NCBI GenBank assembly: GCA_001632435.1
Contig: KV423957.1
Span: forward strand, 98,417-162,416
Reading direction: 5' to 3'
Length of the DNA stretch: 64,000 nucleotides
Origin: Calocera cornea HHB12733
Lineage: Eukaryota; Basidiomycota; Dacrymycetes; Dacrymycetales; Dacrymycetaceae
This document shows, in pieces, positions 44,566-56,319 of this stretch; positions within the stretch are counted from its first letter, which is position 1; every line of letters starts with the position of its first letter. The translations under genes were made by a program, and so were the position numbers. The notes beneath the pieces are model-generated. The model saw only the letters and a list, made by a program, of their open reading frames with translations, did not search any database and had not been told where the DNA came from.

Positions 44566-44800
44566 ATATAGAATGAGGGATGGGAAAGTTTATTCTTCGT
44601 GGTCGATATCTATGTGGAGGTATTGTATGTTGTACCTAATGTTTTTCTTGGGGCAGGCCTGAATTCCTCAAATCCCTTTGTATATCTGCTCACACTGTAC
44701 AACGTCACTTGCAGCACCGTTAACCCTGTAGCTCGATACCAGGAAGGAGGTCTTTATAATGCATTATGCTGGAACGATCTAGAATTACAAAGCGTGGTGA

Positions 44801-46297
44801 TCACAAGTAGAGCCCCTCTGGAGTACCCTCGTTCTTCCGGTAGAGTACCTTTTCTCGCGCAGACGTAAAGTCCTGCTTCGTCACCCGCATCCTACGCTCT
44901 CGCAAAGCCAGCAATCCCGCTTCGGTGCATACGGCCTTGATGTCCGCACCACTAAGATCGTCCTTTGCCGTGACAAACTCTTCCAGGTCTACGTCATCTG
45001 AAAGGCTCATGCGGCTCGTGTGCAGCTTGAAGATCCGTAGCTTGGTCTTTAGGTCGGGGAGCGGAAACTCGATCTTTCGATCTATTCGACCGGGTCGGAT
45101 AAGGGCAGGGTCAAGCGATTCGATCTTGTTCGTGGCCATGATCACCTTGACGTCTCCGCGGGTGTCGAAACCGTCGAGCTGGTTGAGGAGCTCCAACATA
45201 GTACGTTGGATTTCACGCTCGCCACCAGATGTACTGTCATATCGCTTGGTACCAATGGCGTCGATCTCATCAATGAAAACAATAGATGGTGCGTGTTCCT
45301 CAGCAACGCGGAAAAGTTCGCGAACCAGCTTGGGACCATCACCGAGGTATTTCTGAATCAGCTCGGAGCCAACGACGCGCAAGAAGGTTGCTGAGGTTTG
45401 ATTGGCGACAGCCTTGGCTAGAAGGGTCTTCCCGGTTCCGGGGACACCATACAGGATGACACCTTTCGGCGGCTTGATACCCATTTCTTCGTACAGCTCA
45501 GGGTGCGTCAACGGCAGTTCAACAGATTCCTATGAGTTATGAGTTGCATATTCAAGGATGTCACGTGCTATGCGCACCTTGATCTCTTGAATCTGGCTAT
45601 CCAAACCTCCAACGTCCGCATAACTTTCGGTAGGAGCTTTGTCAAGCTTCATGACGTTGACCATGGGATCAGTGTCGTCCTGGAGCACACCGATGACAGC
45701 GCTCGTCTTGTGGTGTAGTAGGACGGTGCATCCAGGTTCAAGCAGGTCCTTGTCGACAAAGCTCATGATGGAAACGTAGTACTCCGGTCCACTCGCTGTA
45801 CTGATGATAGCATGATCGTCATCGATGATTTCCTCGAGAGTTCCGACGCCCATAGGAGAACCGCGCAGATCGTCTACTCGCGTCCGCTCCTCCTCGTTTT
45901 TGTCTTCCGTAACACTGGGCTTGAGCCTCTCCTGGTTCTGCACGAACTCTTCTTCAAGAAGGAGGTAGTCCTTGATCCGCTCCATCTTCAACAGCTTCAA
46001 CCGACAACGGGTAGTTGGATAGACGGCAGGCAACTTGGTGGCAGCATCGGGGCCACGCTTCTTCTTCTTGCCCACTCGAGTAGGCAGAGGGGGCTCCCAT
46101 TTCTTCGGTTGCGGTTTCTATCAAGCGGTGAGTAAGGCTCCTATCCACGCAGAAGGCCGTGTAACCCACCTTGTCCTTTGCGTCCTTATTCTGACCGTCC
46201 TTGTTCCCACCGGGTGGGTTGAGACCAGATGCAGCGTTTCCCTGGAGAATAGTATTAGCGTTCGGAGACCTTGCATATACAGCTTTCATCTTACCAT
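44801..46297 (-). CDS. RPT2: 26S proteasome regulatory ATPase Rpt2
   Basis: The spliced N-terminus is [18 protein letters not shown], so the initiator ATG (46295-46297) forms an exon alone and Gly2, the expected N-myristoylation site of Rpt2, starts exon 2 at 46242. A basic stretch KKWEPPLP...GKKKKRG, a coiled coil, the OB domain, and the AAA+ core follow: Walker A GVPGTGKT, Walker [12 protein letters not shown], second region of homology [15 protein letters not shown]. The C-terminal HbYX motif is GLYL, which docks into the 20S alpha ring and opens the gate. The protein is one of six ATPases that unfold substrates. It is convergent with the RhoGEF gene (235 bp between stops) and looks complete. 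Confidence 0.97.
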
Positions 46298-46436
46298 GAC
46301 AGTTTCGGTAAAGAAGGTCCGGTGGGGTATGCAGAGGGCGAACAAGCTATATGCTTACGCTTGCACGAGTCGCTGGACCACAGAGATGGGACGACGCGTC
46401 AGCCAATTGACTCCGCGTGCAGTGGCGAAACCGGCG
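46298..46436. promoter_or_regulatory. RPT2 upstream region
   Basis: About 140 bp between the RPT2 start codon and the first repeat. No PACE-like proteasome box (GGTGGCAAA) is visible. Confidence 0.35.
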
Positions 46437-46665
46437 GTACTACTAAATCCCCCCCAAGCGGAGCCGAGATCCAGTACGGCTCGGAATCAAGAACACTGCG
46501 GTGTACTGGGAAGGGCGGAACCGACGTTAATCCGGTCTTAGCTAAGATCCCAAGCCTGGTCAAGTTCAAATAAGGTCTTTTCTCAGTGTTACAAGTTTCA
46601 TTTGGACAGGTGAAAAATCGGTCGCGTTACACGTTACAATTTCATCTTCACAGATCGGTACAGTG
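46437..46665 (-). repeat. Dispersed ~220-bp repeat, copy 2
   Basis: The reverse complement aligns with 30735-30958 (TGAAGATGAAATTGTAACGT, GAAACTTGTAACACTGAGAA). One edge reads aaatcccccccaagcgg, matching the other copy's cgcttgagggg in reverse. It lies just upstream of RPT2. Confidence 0.65.
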
Positions 46666-47560
46666 TTGTAACAAGTCATTTGTATCAGGCATTTTTGGGC
46701 TCTGAGAGAAGCAGTATCATGGTGCTCTGGTCATTGAGATAACCGTGTTCCAGGAATGAACTAACGTTACACATTGCCCTGGTTCTAGAGGCAATAACCC
46801 CATATCCTCCGGAATATCCAGAATACTGTTCGACACTTGCCCCCTCTCCGAGAGCGTCGCTTTACTCTGTACAATGTTATCACAGCCTAGGAAAGCAATT
46901 TGTGCTCCTGAATGACTCTAAATGGTTGATAAATGACTTAATAACATTGTTTACTCTGAGACGCTCGCTAAGTTACAAGGTTTGTTTCCCTCTAGCATAT
47001 GTGCGTCCGTGCAGGCACGCATTCTTCCGCTTGGGAGCTTTGTTTCCGCTTTCCATATTTGCATCCGTGTCTGAAGCCCGAAGAATCACTGAGAGTGGAA
47101 TCAAATACTCGTGACAACTGCAATCACTTAACTTAACCTACAAGCCATTTACAAATACGGAAACAAACATTTAGCACGGAGACAAATACTCTACACGGAG
47201 ACAAATATCTGATTCAGAAGCAAATGTTAGTAGTTAAACGAAACAAGTATTCAAGCGGGAGCTAATACTGAACGCGGGATGGAACGCGGAACGCGGAAAG
47301 CAGCGTTTCAAGCGGAAACATTCGAAACGGAGGCGAATGAGTGGAGGGGAAGCGGCCAAACCCGGAAGTAAACTGGAAAACGGATGCAAACTCAAAACGG
47401 AAGCACATATAAAAGCGGAACCAAATGACAACCCAAGTAAATACCGAAGCCGGATGCAATTGCGTTAATGGAAGCGATATTTAACGGAATCAAATTAGAA
47501 AGCGGAATCAAATGCCCCAAACGCAAACACTCAAGAGGAAAGAGAAATCGAATTCCCAGA
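46666..47560. repeat. Motif array with a strand switch, between RPT2 and SDE2
   Basis: Between about 47020 and 47090 the motif reads CTTCCGCTT, TTTCCGCTT, GCATCCGTG. From about 47150 to 47520 it is on the other strand (ACGGAAACAAA, ACGGAGACAAAT, AGAAGCAAAT, GCGGAAACATT, ACGGAAGCACAT, GCGGAACCAAAT, GCGGAATCAAAT), every 15-30 bp. 46666-47010 holds TGTAACA-type motifs and no gene. Confidence 0.65.
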
Positions 47561-47695
47561 CACGGGCACGGGAGGAAAAGGGTTGGAGGAATTACTTCCG
47601 GCTTCACCACACGCCACTGGGGAGCGAGTCAAGGGATTGCATAACCGCCCACTTCAGCGCGGAACGACCAACCGCACAGATTAGAACGAACCACC

Positions 47696-48533
47696 ATGTC
47701 GACCAACCTGATCTTCTCCACATTCCCTCCCTACAACACTTTCAATGTTTATGTCCCCAATGACGCACCCATCGCCGACATTCCTTCCTATGTCTCCGTC
47801 CGCATTCCGACTGCAGAGTCATTGATCTACTCCTTGTCATCTGGAGCGCCACTGCCCTCCCTCGATCTGCCGGTCTCTGCGCTCGCAGGCGACTCCACCT
47901 ATGTTCGCCTTCGAGCTACACCGAGGCTGCGCGGTGGCAAGGGAGGCTTCGGCTCCCAGCTGCGTGCCGCAGGCGGTCGAATGAGCAGTCAGAAGACGGA
48001 CAACAAGGACAGCTGCCGCGATCTGTCAGGGAGGAGATTGAGCACCATCAAGGAGGCGAAGAAGTGAGTCCTTTCCTTACAACTCTCACCCGGAATGCAC
48101 GACTGACGATTTCTCTAGGATGGCCGAATATCTCGAGTCTGAACCCTTGCGGCAGAAGGCGGCGAAAGAGGCACAAAAGGCAAAGCTCGAGAAACTCGAA
48201 CGCGAGCTCGGCGTCGTTCCCGGAAAGACGGACGTGACACAGCTTGAAGACACCTCCGTTGTAGCAGGAAAGAAGCACAGGTTCGACGACACCGAATACC
48301 TAAAGCAGTCAGAGGAGATTGTGGACAGCGTGAAGAATGCTGTCGCAGCTGGTTTGTTGAAGAAGAGGAAGAAGGCGAAGGTTTCGAACGGTGAGGAGCA
48401 GGCAAATGATACGAAGACGGCCTCGGCAGGAGGCGCGTTGAATAAGGCTGCGCGAGGTGTGGTAGAGTCTGCAGTCACTGCTCCAGCAGCAGCGGTTGTT
48501 GGCGTGGTGGCAGGCATTGCTGCGAGCGCTTGA
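47696..48533 (+). CDS. SDE2: Sde2 ubiquitin-fold splicing / genome-maintenance protein
   Basis: Two exons (47696-48063 and 48119-48533) encode 260 aa. The N-terminal ubiquitin-like fold ends at the conserved processing site LRGG, followed at once by [17 protein letters not shown], the exposed N-degron/activation sequence of Sde2, then [26 protein letters not shown]. In the family a deubiquitinase cleaves after GG. The C-terminal KGG fragment joins the spliceosome to promote excision of selected introns, and acts in telomere silencing and genome stability. The C-terminal half is Lys/Glu-rich and helical and ends in an Ala/Val-rich tail. The start is the ATG in ccaccATG. The motif array ends about 140 bp upstream. 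Confidence 0.94.
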
Positions 48534-48602
48534 GAGGGTCTGCAGGTGTAATCTTATGTATAGTATTGGTACAGAATAGCACAAGTAAACGAGAATGCAG
48601 AC

Positions 48603-50326
48603 TCAATCCTCAAATCGCCCCGGCAACACCAACGGCGCAACAAGGGTCCAAACGTAGATCGAGTATGAGATCCAGGACGAGACGATACGCATCCACATCG
48701 CGGTCTCCGATCGGCCGATGTATACTGGGTTCTCGCCTTCACCGGAATCATGTACCACGTTCCTGCAACGAGCGGTTAGGACGTTGTACTCGACATCAGG
48801 GAACGGGCGTACCAATCGGTCAAAAGCATGGCAACATACATGGCACCCATGACGAAAATGACGTGGAACCAAGAGTACTACATTGGAAAGTTAGAATGGG
48901 CCATATCCAAAGAAAGAGCGACGTACGTTGTACTTGGTGCTACTTCGCTCGTCATCCCTGTCCTCGCCGGTTGGCTCGTCATCTTCCAGATCGTCATCCT
49001 CTTCCTCATCCAATGCCGACGCAGGGATGGAGCCAGCTTCCACCGCGGCGAGAAGGGCTTGATAACGGGGCGTGTCCTTGCGGCTCGGCTGCGAGGTCAG
49101 GACGTGATGACTATCGCTTGTTGGGACGGCAGAGTATCCTTCCACCGAATCGTAGCCCTTCTTGCCCTTGCCGACAAGAGCTTTACTCTGCGTTGCAGCT
49201 CTCGAAGTCGAGTAAGCGATGGCTAGGAAGGTGAATATGGCTCCGATAATGACCGTAGTCGTACGCGTAGTCGCGGCTCCGCCACCCCAAGGGTTGCAAG
49301 CTCCGTCGTCGTGATTTCCGACCGCGGATGTGACCAAGTAAGTGCAGTATGCGGCAATCATTGCGGACTGCGCCAAGCCGGAGCGTGGATTGGCCTCTTG
49401 AACGGAAGGATGGATACTCACGATCGTTATAACGACCATGAGAGCCAGGTTGAAGGATATGAAGAAACGATTGAGAGTGCACCCGGAGCTGGCGAAAAAC
49501 CCGTACATGACCCCTGTCAGGGCAATAGCCGCGGAGTAGAGGCCAGCCGTAGAGCCGACAAGGACGAACTGCCACAAGTTGGAGTCGGAGGCTTCCCACT
49601 TCTCCAAACACATTTCGGACCAAGTGTGTGCAAAGTCGACCAGGAGGACCAATCCGATGATGATGAAGATGCTGGCTCCAATCATGGCGACGTAGTTGCC
49701 CCAGAACATGAAGAACTCATTTGGTATGAAGAAAGAGGTGACGACCAAAACAATCCAAAGGAAGACCTTCGGGCCCCAGAATCTGCATCATGGTCAGTTG
49801 TGTTTTTAACTGGCGAAGGGAAGACATACCCGTTCTGAATGGCGGAACGCTTGTCCCGGGTATTGTTCACCCCGATGAGCAAAGCGCCAAGAATAAAGTG
49901 GAACAGAGACAAAGCGAAGCAGATACGATGGACCTGTATTTATTGTAAGTACGACCATTGTCGGCTCCACATTGCACACTCACGGCCAGAACACCATAGC
50001 ATTTGCCTTCTCTGCACTCCATCTTGATGTAGTCGTAACTCCACTTCTCGATCAATCGAATCATGAAGGGAGTTTTCATGAGCCAAGCGAGCATAGAGTT
50101 GAGGCAGAAGATGATCTTTGCAAGTTGTTCAGAGACAAATATTAGACTCTTCGGCGGGACTCACAGCAAAGCCAACTCGTGTCGCGATGGATGAGTTGCA
50201 ATTGCACGACTTGCAGAACATGGATGCCGCCGTCGATGTGCAGCAGAATGCGACACCAGCCAATGCGGAGGTCGCAATAGTGCTCAGCGGCCCCACAAGG
50301 GGGATTATGGAGAGTGCGGCACCCAT
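48603..50326 (-). CDS. TMS1: Serinc/TDE1-family membrane protein Tms1
   Basis: The ATG at 50324-50326 gives [14 protein letters not shown], then a Cys-rich stretch ([24 protein letters not shown]) typical of Serinc N-termini. Ten or eleven hydrophobic helices follow, including [44 protein letters not shown] and [22 protein letters not shown]. The protein ends with [18 protein letters not shown] at 48603. A long cytosolic acidic loop ([17 protein letters not shown]) precedes the last helices. The family is linked to phospholipid (serine-derived lipid) distribution; yeast Tms1 is vacuolar with unclear function. Several short introns are implied. The stop is 70 bp from the convergent SDE2 stop. 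Confidence 0.93.
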
Positions 50327-50782
50327 AATCGTAAAATGCTGGATAGGAGACGGTTGTAACCTGGCAGGAGCGCTCGAAATGACTGGCGACGACGGCCTTC
50401 CGTTCTTACGTTGCTGCGCGCACAGCCACTCGCATATTGCCCACCGTCTCGCCGTTTATCTCGGCACACGACCAACATGTCCTGTGGAGCAGGCGCCCTC
50501 ACGAAGATCAGTCAAAAACAGACGCGATACGTGCCGAAGTTAATGAGGTTGTGCTCCAGCGTTGGAAGCACATCTCATCTCAGAAAGGGACTCGGATGCC
50601 CTTGGAGGAGCTCTAAAGACTAACACGCCCTTTAGACGTCCCATTCGGCCCATCGAATTTGTCAACAGTCAGTACCGTTTGTGGAATTCACAGAGAGCAA
50701 CTTCATGTCAAAGCATATTCATGAAAGTGCTGGAGGTATGCCGAGGCATGAAAGCAGCCTTAAACTAAGAGGAACTCCAGAG

Positions 50783-51290
50783 CTGTTCCAATTTAAGTGA
50801 ATTGTGCTGTGCTGTACCTCCAGCCGCGGTCCCAGCCACAGTGTAAATGGACGGACAAACGAAGCGCCAACACCGGTTCGATGACAGTTGCAGGAACGAT
50901 GCAAATGTCGGTTCCAATGACAGTTTCAACAAACGGCATTGCCAACGGCGGTTCCAATAACAAGTACAATAACGACGCAAATACAGTATCACTGATGGTT
51001 TCGATTAACAACATCGCCAACGGCGATTCCAATGAGAGCTACAGGGACGATCAAAGGTCAGTTCCAATGACGGTTTCAACCAACGATATTGCCAACGACG
51101 GTTCTAATGACAGTTACGACGATGGGTACAAATGACAGTTCCAATCATAGTTTTGACTAACGACAGTGCCAACGATGGTGCAATGACGTTTACAACGACG
51201 GCGCAAATGTCAGTTTCAATGGCGGTTTTGACCAGCGGCATTGCCAACGACGGATCAAGGGCCGGTTACAACGGCGGCTCCGACATACAC
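50783..51290 (+). repeat. 75-bp-period repeat array, copy 1
   Basis: After the leader agctgttccaatttaagtga the sequence alternates two half-units, roughly ATGACAGTTACAACGACGGC...GTTCCA and ATGACGGTTTCAACCAACGG...GGTTCCA, together 75 bp. The translated frame shows a 25-residue period: PMTVSTNGIANGGSN, SLMVSINNIANGDSN, PMTVSTNDIANDGSN. One frame shift occurs near 51130. It could be a decayed repeat protein or a non-coding satellite-like element. Confidence 0.8.
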
Positions 51291-53525
51291 AACGCCCATC
51301 CATCCCATGGTAGAGTGCGCGGAGAACTTGGCAAACCTGACACGTTGGCAAAGGCAGACAATGCCGAGAGAATGAGTTGTCCGTCAGCTGCCAGGACAAG
51401 TTCGTTGTGAGGAGGTCATGACAATCACCATATGGTACACCGCCGGCGGAGATGGGTGGCACAGCACGCGGGGCGTCGTGTTCACAGTACCGCGGCCCGC
51501 GGCGGAACTGCAATTGAAAGGAGTCGAAGCCCTAGCTCATGTGCCAATGTGGCACATGGTCGTCGACAGCGGGCAGTCGACGACAAAGGAACCGCTGGTG
51601 GGGTAATCATCGACGGCGTTGAGGTACATGTGGGTACATCCAGGGACTCTACGCGGGGCTGCATTCGACGTCCACCCGAGGACCCACCCTGACGCGTGCC
51701 TCATCATTCCTCGGGTCACCCGGCGCCCGCCGTCCGTTGTCGACCGCGTTATCGGTGGACTTGTAAGCTCAGTTTGGGTGACTGCGGTGAAGTAAGACCC
51801 GGGTTGAGCGGCTCACTGGTGGCCGTGCTTTAGTCACGTCTCGTCGTTCAAATGACAAGCATCCAGCAGAGCCGTATGCTCCTCCAGCATAAGCGAAGTG
51901 AGGCCTCGATCATGGGGCTAAGCCTGTATCTCGAAATAACTCAAGGTCGAACGGGTTCCGAATCTGACTGTTCGTAAGCTCAGGTGACGGTATTGTTACT
52001 GTGCAAGTGTAAAGCCACTAAAGCCACAATGGGTATTGCCCGCAAGCCTTATGACGGGATGGCGGGACAGATTTGGTAATTGATGATGGTGCTCCACTAT
52101 CACACAACAGAAGCACACGACTCGTCGTTGGAGCTGCAAAGCCATCTTGCGCTATGGTGTAGAGCGTGTTCAGCCGTGGCGCCAGTGAAGGGTTTGTGAT
52201 GCAGTTTTGCAACGAATGGCTGGTTGTTTGTTTGGTCGCCCGACGTCGCCGATGCCCGGCCAGAGGCTTTGAGGGAATGGGTATTCGTCTAGCAATCTGA
52301 GCGCTGTAACGAGTAAACGGGCGCACGAGCGCAGACGGTGCACGCGGAAGGGTAGGGTCCCGATCGAGAGCGGGGGAATTGATGAGATTAAGTTGGACAG
52401 GCACCCGCCCGCGCGACAAACGTGCGCTTCAAATAGCAAATGGAGGCGGGCCCGGCCCAGCGCCGCAACTGTCGTTGCGAGCTGACGAGGGCTTGGCAAA
52501 GTCACATGAAAACAATTGCATTGCGCTAGGAAGCGCGTGGTGTATCTTGCAATGTCTTGGTACGGTTGCACAAGGACGACGTGCACCGTGTGTCGGCGAT
52601 ACTTGCGCATGACCCGGGAAGAGGCATTGGAGCACAGGACCAGTAACTTGAACTAAATAGTTCTCTTGTCTTGACCGATGCCCATTCAGCATCGGTTACA
52701 GTTAACCGGTTGACTGTACTCGGGGCGTGTATTGGAGCTGGATGGGGAGGACGCGGCGGTCGCCGAAACCACAAGATGAGGCGAGGCATACGAAGGGCCA
52801 CGCAAGGTCCAGTAATCGGCGAGCCGATTGCCGGTCTGGGATATAGGTCATCTGTGGAACTCCTGAATAAGAATTTTCCGCGAAAGGCAAGCGACCGAGG
52901 CGGAGAGGATGAACGGGCCTGGGGTCAGCAATAGGGGCAGGAGGATCGGGAGGGTGTGGTTGTATGTGTCCGGCGAATAGGCTGTTGGCAGGCGTTCAAG
53001 CCCGGGCTGGAGCCGGCTCCGGGTCTCGGCACTGGGCCGAAGGGGGAAGCCGCGGCGGATGGTCGCAAGGGTCCACGACGAAGCGCATCACGAACGTGGC
53101 CAGCGATGCCGCTCGTGATTGGCTCCCGCGCAAGGGACCATGCCACATCGCTGCCATGTGGATACCACCCGCGCTGCCTGTGCATCCCCTCGTTCGACAA
53201 GCTGAGCAAGCTGAGCAAGCGCCTGCGAGCCCGGACCCACCTTGTTCCACATGGGTCATGAACGGAAACTTGTCCGGCCTCCTCTCCCCGACCCGCAAGT
53301 TTTCCAGCCATGTTGGCTCCATCTTCCGCTAAGAAGGTGCCAAGACACCCGCCGCAGAGGAGGCGAGAGGCGCGGGTCGGAGGAGGGGCGGCTTTACGGG
53401 TTCGATAGTGCCTGAACAATACTTAAACCAGCTTCCCGAGCAGCCTGTCCTGCTCTTTTTCTTCATCGGCCCTTCCCGACAACTTGCCCTCTTCCGAGTT
53501 CCCCCCCACTCGTCGTACATTCATC
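51291..53525. promoter_or_regulatory. Long spacer upstream of PHO84
   Basis: 2.2 kb without a convincing gene; open frames on both strands are short and overlap. The last 150 bp (about 53400-53525) are pyrimidine-rich (ctgctctttttcttcatc) and likely carry the PHO84 core promoter and 5' UTR. No CACGTG phosphate-response site was found in the last 500 bp. Confidence 0.45.
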
Positions 53526-55466
53526 ATGTCCTCCAAGGAGTACGAGGCCCAAAAGCTTGAGGAGATCCAGCGTATCTCCAACCTGGATCTTCGCCGTCGC
53601 GCTGCCCTCGCAGAGGTCGACAATGCCAAGTTCTCCTGGTTCCATGTCAAGGCCGTCCTTGTCGCTGGTGTCGGTTTCTTCACTGGTAAGCGCTAAACAT
53701 GAACTTCCCGCTTCTTCGGCAGTCTTCTCATGGCCTCTCCTCAGATGCTTACGACATCTTCGCCATCTCCATTGCCGCGACCATGCTTGGCTACGTCTAC
53801 AACGGCGGCGGAGCCCTGACCGTCAATCAGGATCTCGGTGTCAAGGTCGCCACCCCCATTGGCACCTTCGTCGGACAGCTTCTTTTCGGCTGGCTTGCTG
53901 ATATGGTTGGACGCAAGCGCATGTACGGTGTTGAGCTCATGATCAGTGCGTCTGCTATTCTACTCCGGAAAACTCCATGTCTGACGTTATCTCTTCAGTC
54001 ATTGGCGGTACCTTCGCTCAGGCTCTCTGCGGTACCGGCCCCGCTGTCAACGTCATCGGTGCCCTCATTGTGTGGCGTTTCATCATGGGTGTTGGCATCG
54101 GCGGTGACTATCCGCTTTCTGCCATCATCACCTCCGAGTTTGCTGCTACCCGCATCCGTGGCCGCATGATGGCGGCCGTGTTCGCTATGCAGGGCTTCGG
54201 CAATTTCACCGCTGCTATCGTTGCTACCATTGTAAGTTCAATACTCCTCACCGATGGTGGGCACCGCTGACCCCTTTGTTTAGGTTGTCGTAAGCCCATA
54301 ACCTCATAATTAATTATGACAGCCTCTAACTCTGATCAAGGTCGCCTACAAGCCGCAGATATTGTCTGACCCCACAGGCGGCGCTTTCCACGTCGACTAT
54401 TGCTGGCGCCTGCTCATCGGTCTCGGCGCGGTACCCGGAGTAATTGCACTGTATTTCCGTCTCACCATCCCTGAGACTCCCCGCTACACCATGGATGTGG
54501 AGCGCAACGTTATCCAGGCCACCACTGATGTCGAGAACTTCATGACCACCGGCACCTACGAGTACGATCCCGATGCGATTGTCCAGCGCGCTGTTGCCCC
54601 GAAGGCCACGAGGCGAGACTTCATTAACTACTTCAGTCAGTGGAAGAACGGCAAGATCCTCCTCGGAACGGCATACTCCTGGTTTGCTCTGGATATTGCC
54701 TTCTACGGTCTTGGCCTGAACTCTTCCATCGTGCTGAGCGCCATCGGCTTCGGCTCATCGACCGCGACCTCTCCCCAGCAGAAGATCTACGAGAACCTGT
54801 ACAACGTTTCTGTTGGCAGTGCGTAGTCGTCGTTGCCTTTTCGCTCCAAGAGACAAACTAACGACCTGACCAGACATGATCCTCGCCGTTGGCGGTCTCA
54901 TCCCTGGCTACTGGGCAACCTTCCTCGTTGTCGACAGCTGGGGCCGTCGCCCCGTGCAGCTCATGGGCTTCTCCATGCTTACTATTATCTTCGTGTGCAT
55001 GGGTTTCGGCTACTGGGCGATGCAGACCAGCAAGCCTGCCAAGTCCGCGTTCGTATTCTTGTACTGCTTGGCGAACTTCTTTCAAAACTTCGGCCCCAAC
55101 TCCACCACCTTCATCATTCCCGGTGAAGTCTTCCCTACCCGCTACCGCTCCACCGGCCACGGTATCTCCGCCGCTGCGGGCAAGCTCGGTGCCATTGTCT
55201 CCCAGGTCGGCTTCGCTTGGCTCCGTAACATCGGCGGCACCAACTACTGGATTGGCCACATCCTCGAGCTCTTCGCCTTCTTCATGCTTACCGGTGTCGC
55301 CTCCACCCTCCTCCTCCCCGAGACGACCAACCAGACTCTCGAAGAGCTTTCGAACGAGAACCAGGAGGGCTTCATCAAGGATGTCGCCCCTGTCGTTGTT
55401 GAGGATGGTGTTATTCTCCAGCCATCTCGCTCCAAGATCAACGGCGAGACCAAGGAGGAGGTGTAA
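53526..55466 (+). CDS. PHO84: Pho84-type high-affinity phosphate:H+ symporter (MFS)
   Basis: The ATG at 53526 starts MSSKEYEAQKLEEI. Exons join FFT to DAYDIFAISIAATMLG across the first intron (53685-53744). The MFS signature GWLADMVGRKRMYG and GVGIGGDYPLSAIITSEFA are in the N-half. YSWFALDIAFYGLGLNSS and NSTTFIIPGEVFPTRYRSTGHGISAAAGKLGA are in the C-half, and DAYD carries the transmembrane aspartate conserved in this family. The tail is hydrophilic and ends INGETKEEV. It imports phosphate with protons at the plasma membrane under phosphate limitation. A six-nucleotide exon (54284-54289, GTTGTC) appears between two introns. Length of about 560 aa is normal. Confidence 0.95.
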
Positions 55467-55939
55467 TCGAGATAGATTCGTCCCCCAAGACTTTCTTGCT
55501 AGGTTTCTTCACGTCTAATGGTCTATGATGTGGTGGAGTCATGCTCCCTCCAACGAGTTGTTCATTAATGCCGCTGGACGCCGTGCATACGACGTGCCAG
55601 AATAATAGATTGTATGCAAGCTGTTACCAGCATAGTTGGATGCGTGTGTTGGTGCTGAAGCTACTATTCACGTGTGTTTCAGTTTGTGGGTGCATGATCC
55701 GGTGTCAAATTCATCGTCTGCTGAGGCTGCGTGCCAATGAATCGGGACGGATCCCAATCGGATGATATTTCGCACCCACTGACAAAGTCGAACTCACACC
55801 TTTCCACCGACGAGAAAACTACTGACGTATGCCTTTTAGGACTCCACAGTTTCGGGCACATGCATAATCCATTTATAAGGCCAATAAGATTAAAATTTAT
55901 TCTCGAGAGTGCCATTGTAAGCGGTATTATCCTAGAAAG
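55467..55939. other. PHO84 3' spacer
   Basis: About 470 bp downstream of the stop with no gene or repeat that I recognise. Confidence 0.4.
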
Positions 55940-56220
55940 GCAAGAGCCATTTAAACTAGAGGAACTATGGCATTTATCCAAGGATGGTACCAGCGACAGA
56001 CGGATAGTTCCAACGGCAGTTTCGGCCAACGTCATTGCCAACGGCGGTTCCACTGATGGGTTTCGGTTAACAACCTTGCTAACTGCGATTCCAATGTCAG
56101 TCAGAGGGTCGCTGCAAATGTGGGTTCCATTGACAGACCGCCCAATGGCATTACCAACGGTAGTTTCAAGGACAGTTGTTGCAAGGACCGTTCTGAGGTC
56201 ATATACTCGGATTCATCAAC
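55940..56220 (+). repeat. 75-bp-period repeat array, copy 2
   Basis: The left part (ccatttaaactagaggaact) resembles the stretch before copy 1 (ccttaaactaagaggaact). Array-like half-units follow: CAGTTTCGGCCAACGTCATT, GCCAACGGCGGTTCCA and later diverged ones. A C homopolymer of about 13 nt lies just after, at 56258-56270. Confidence 0.6.
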
Positions 56221-56319
56221 GATGACACCTGCTTATCCAGTCTTTACTTTTGGAACCCCCCCCCCCCCACTCCCCCACGCATGATGGCCTGATAGACCAG
56301 CTTTACTCGAATTCGGTAG

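Noticed and set aside
50797..51410. Array frames as a real protein-coding gene
   Set aside because: Frame breaks near 51135, no start context, and inverted diverged copies nearby; kept only as a repeat with coding-like period.
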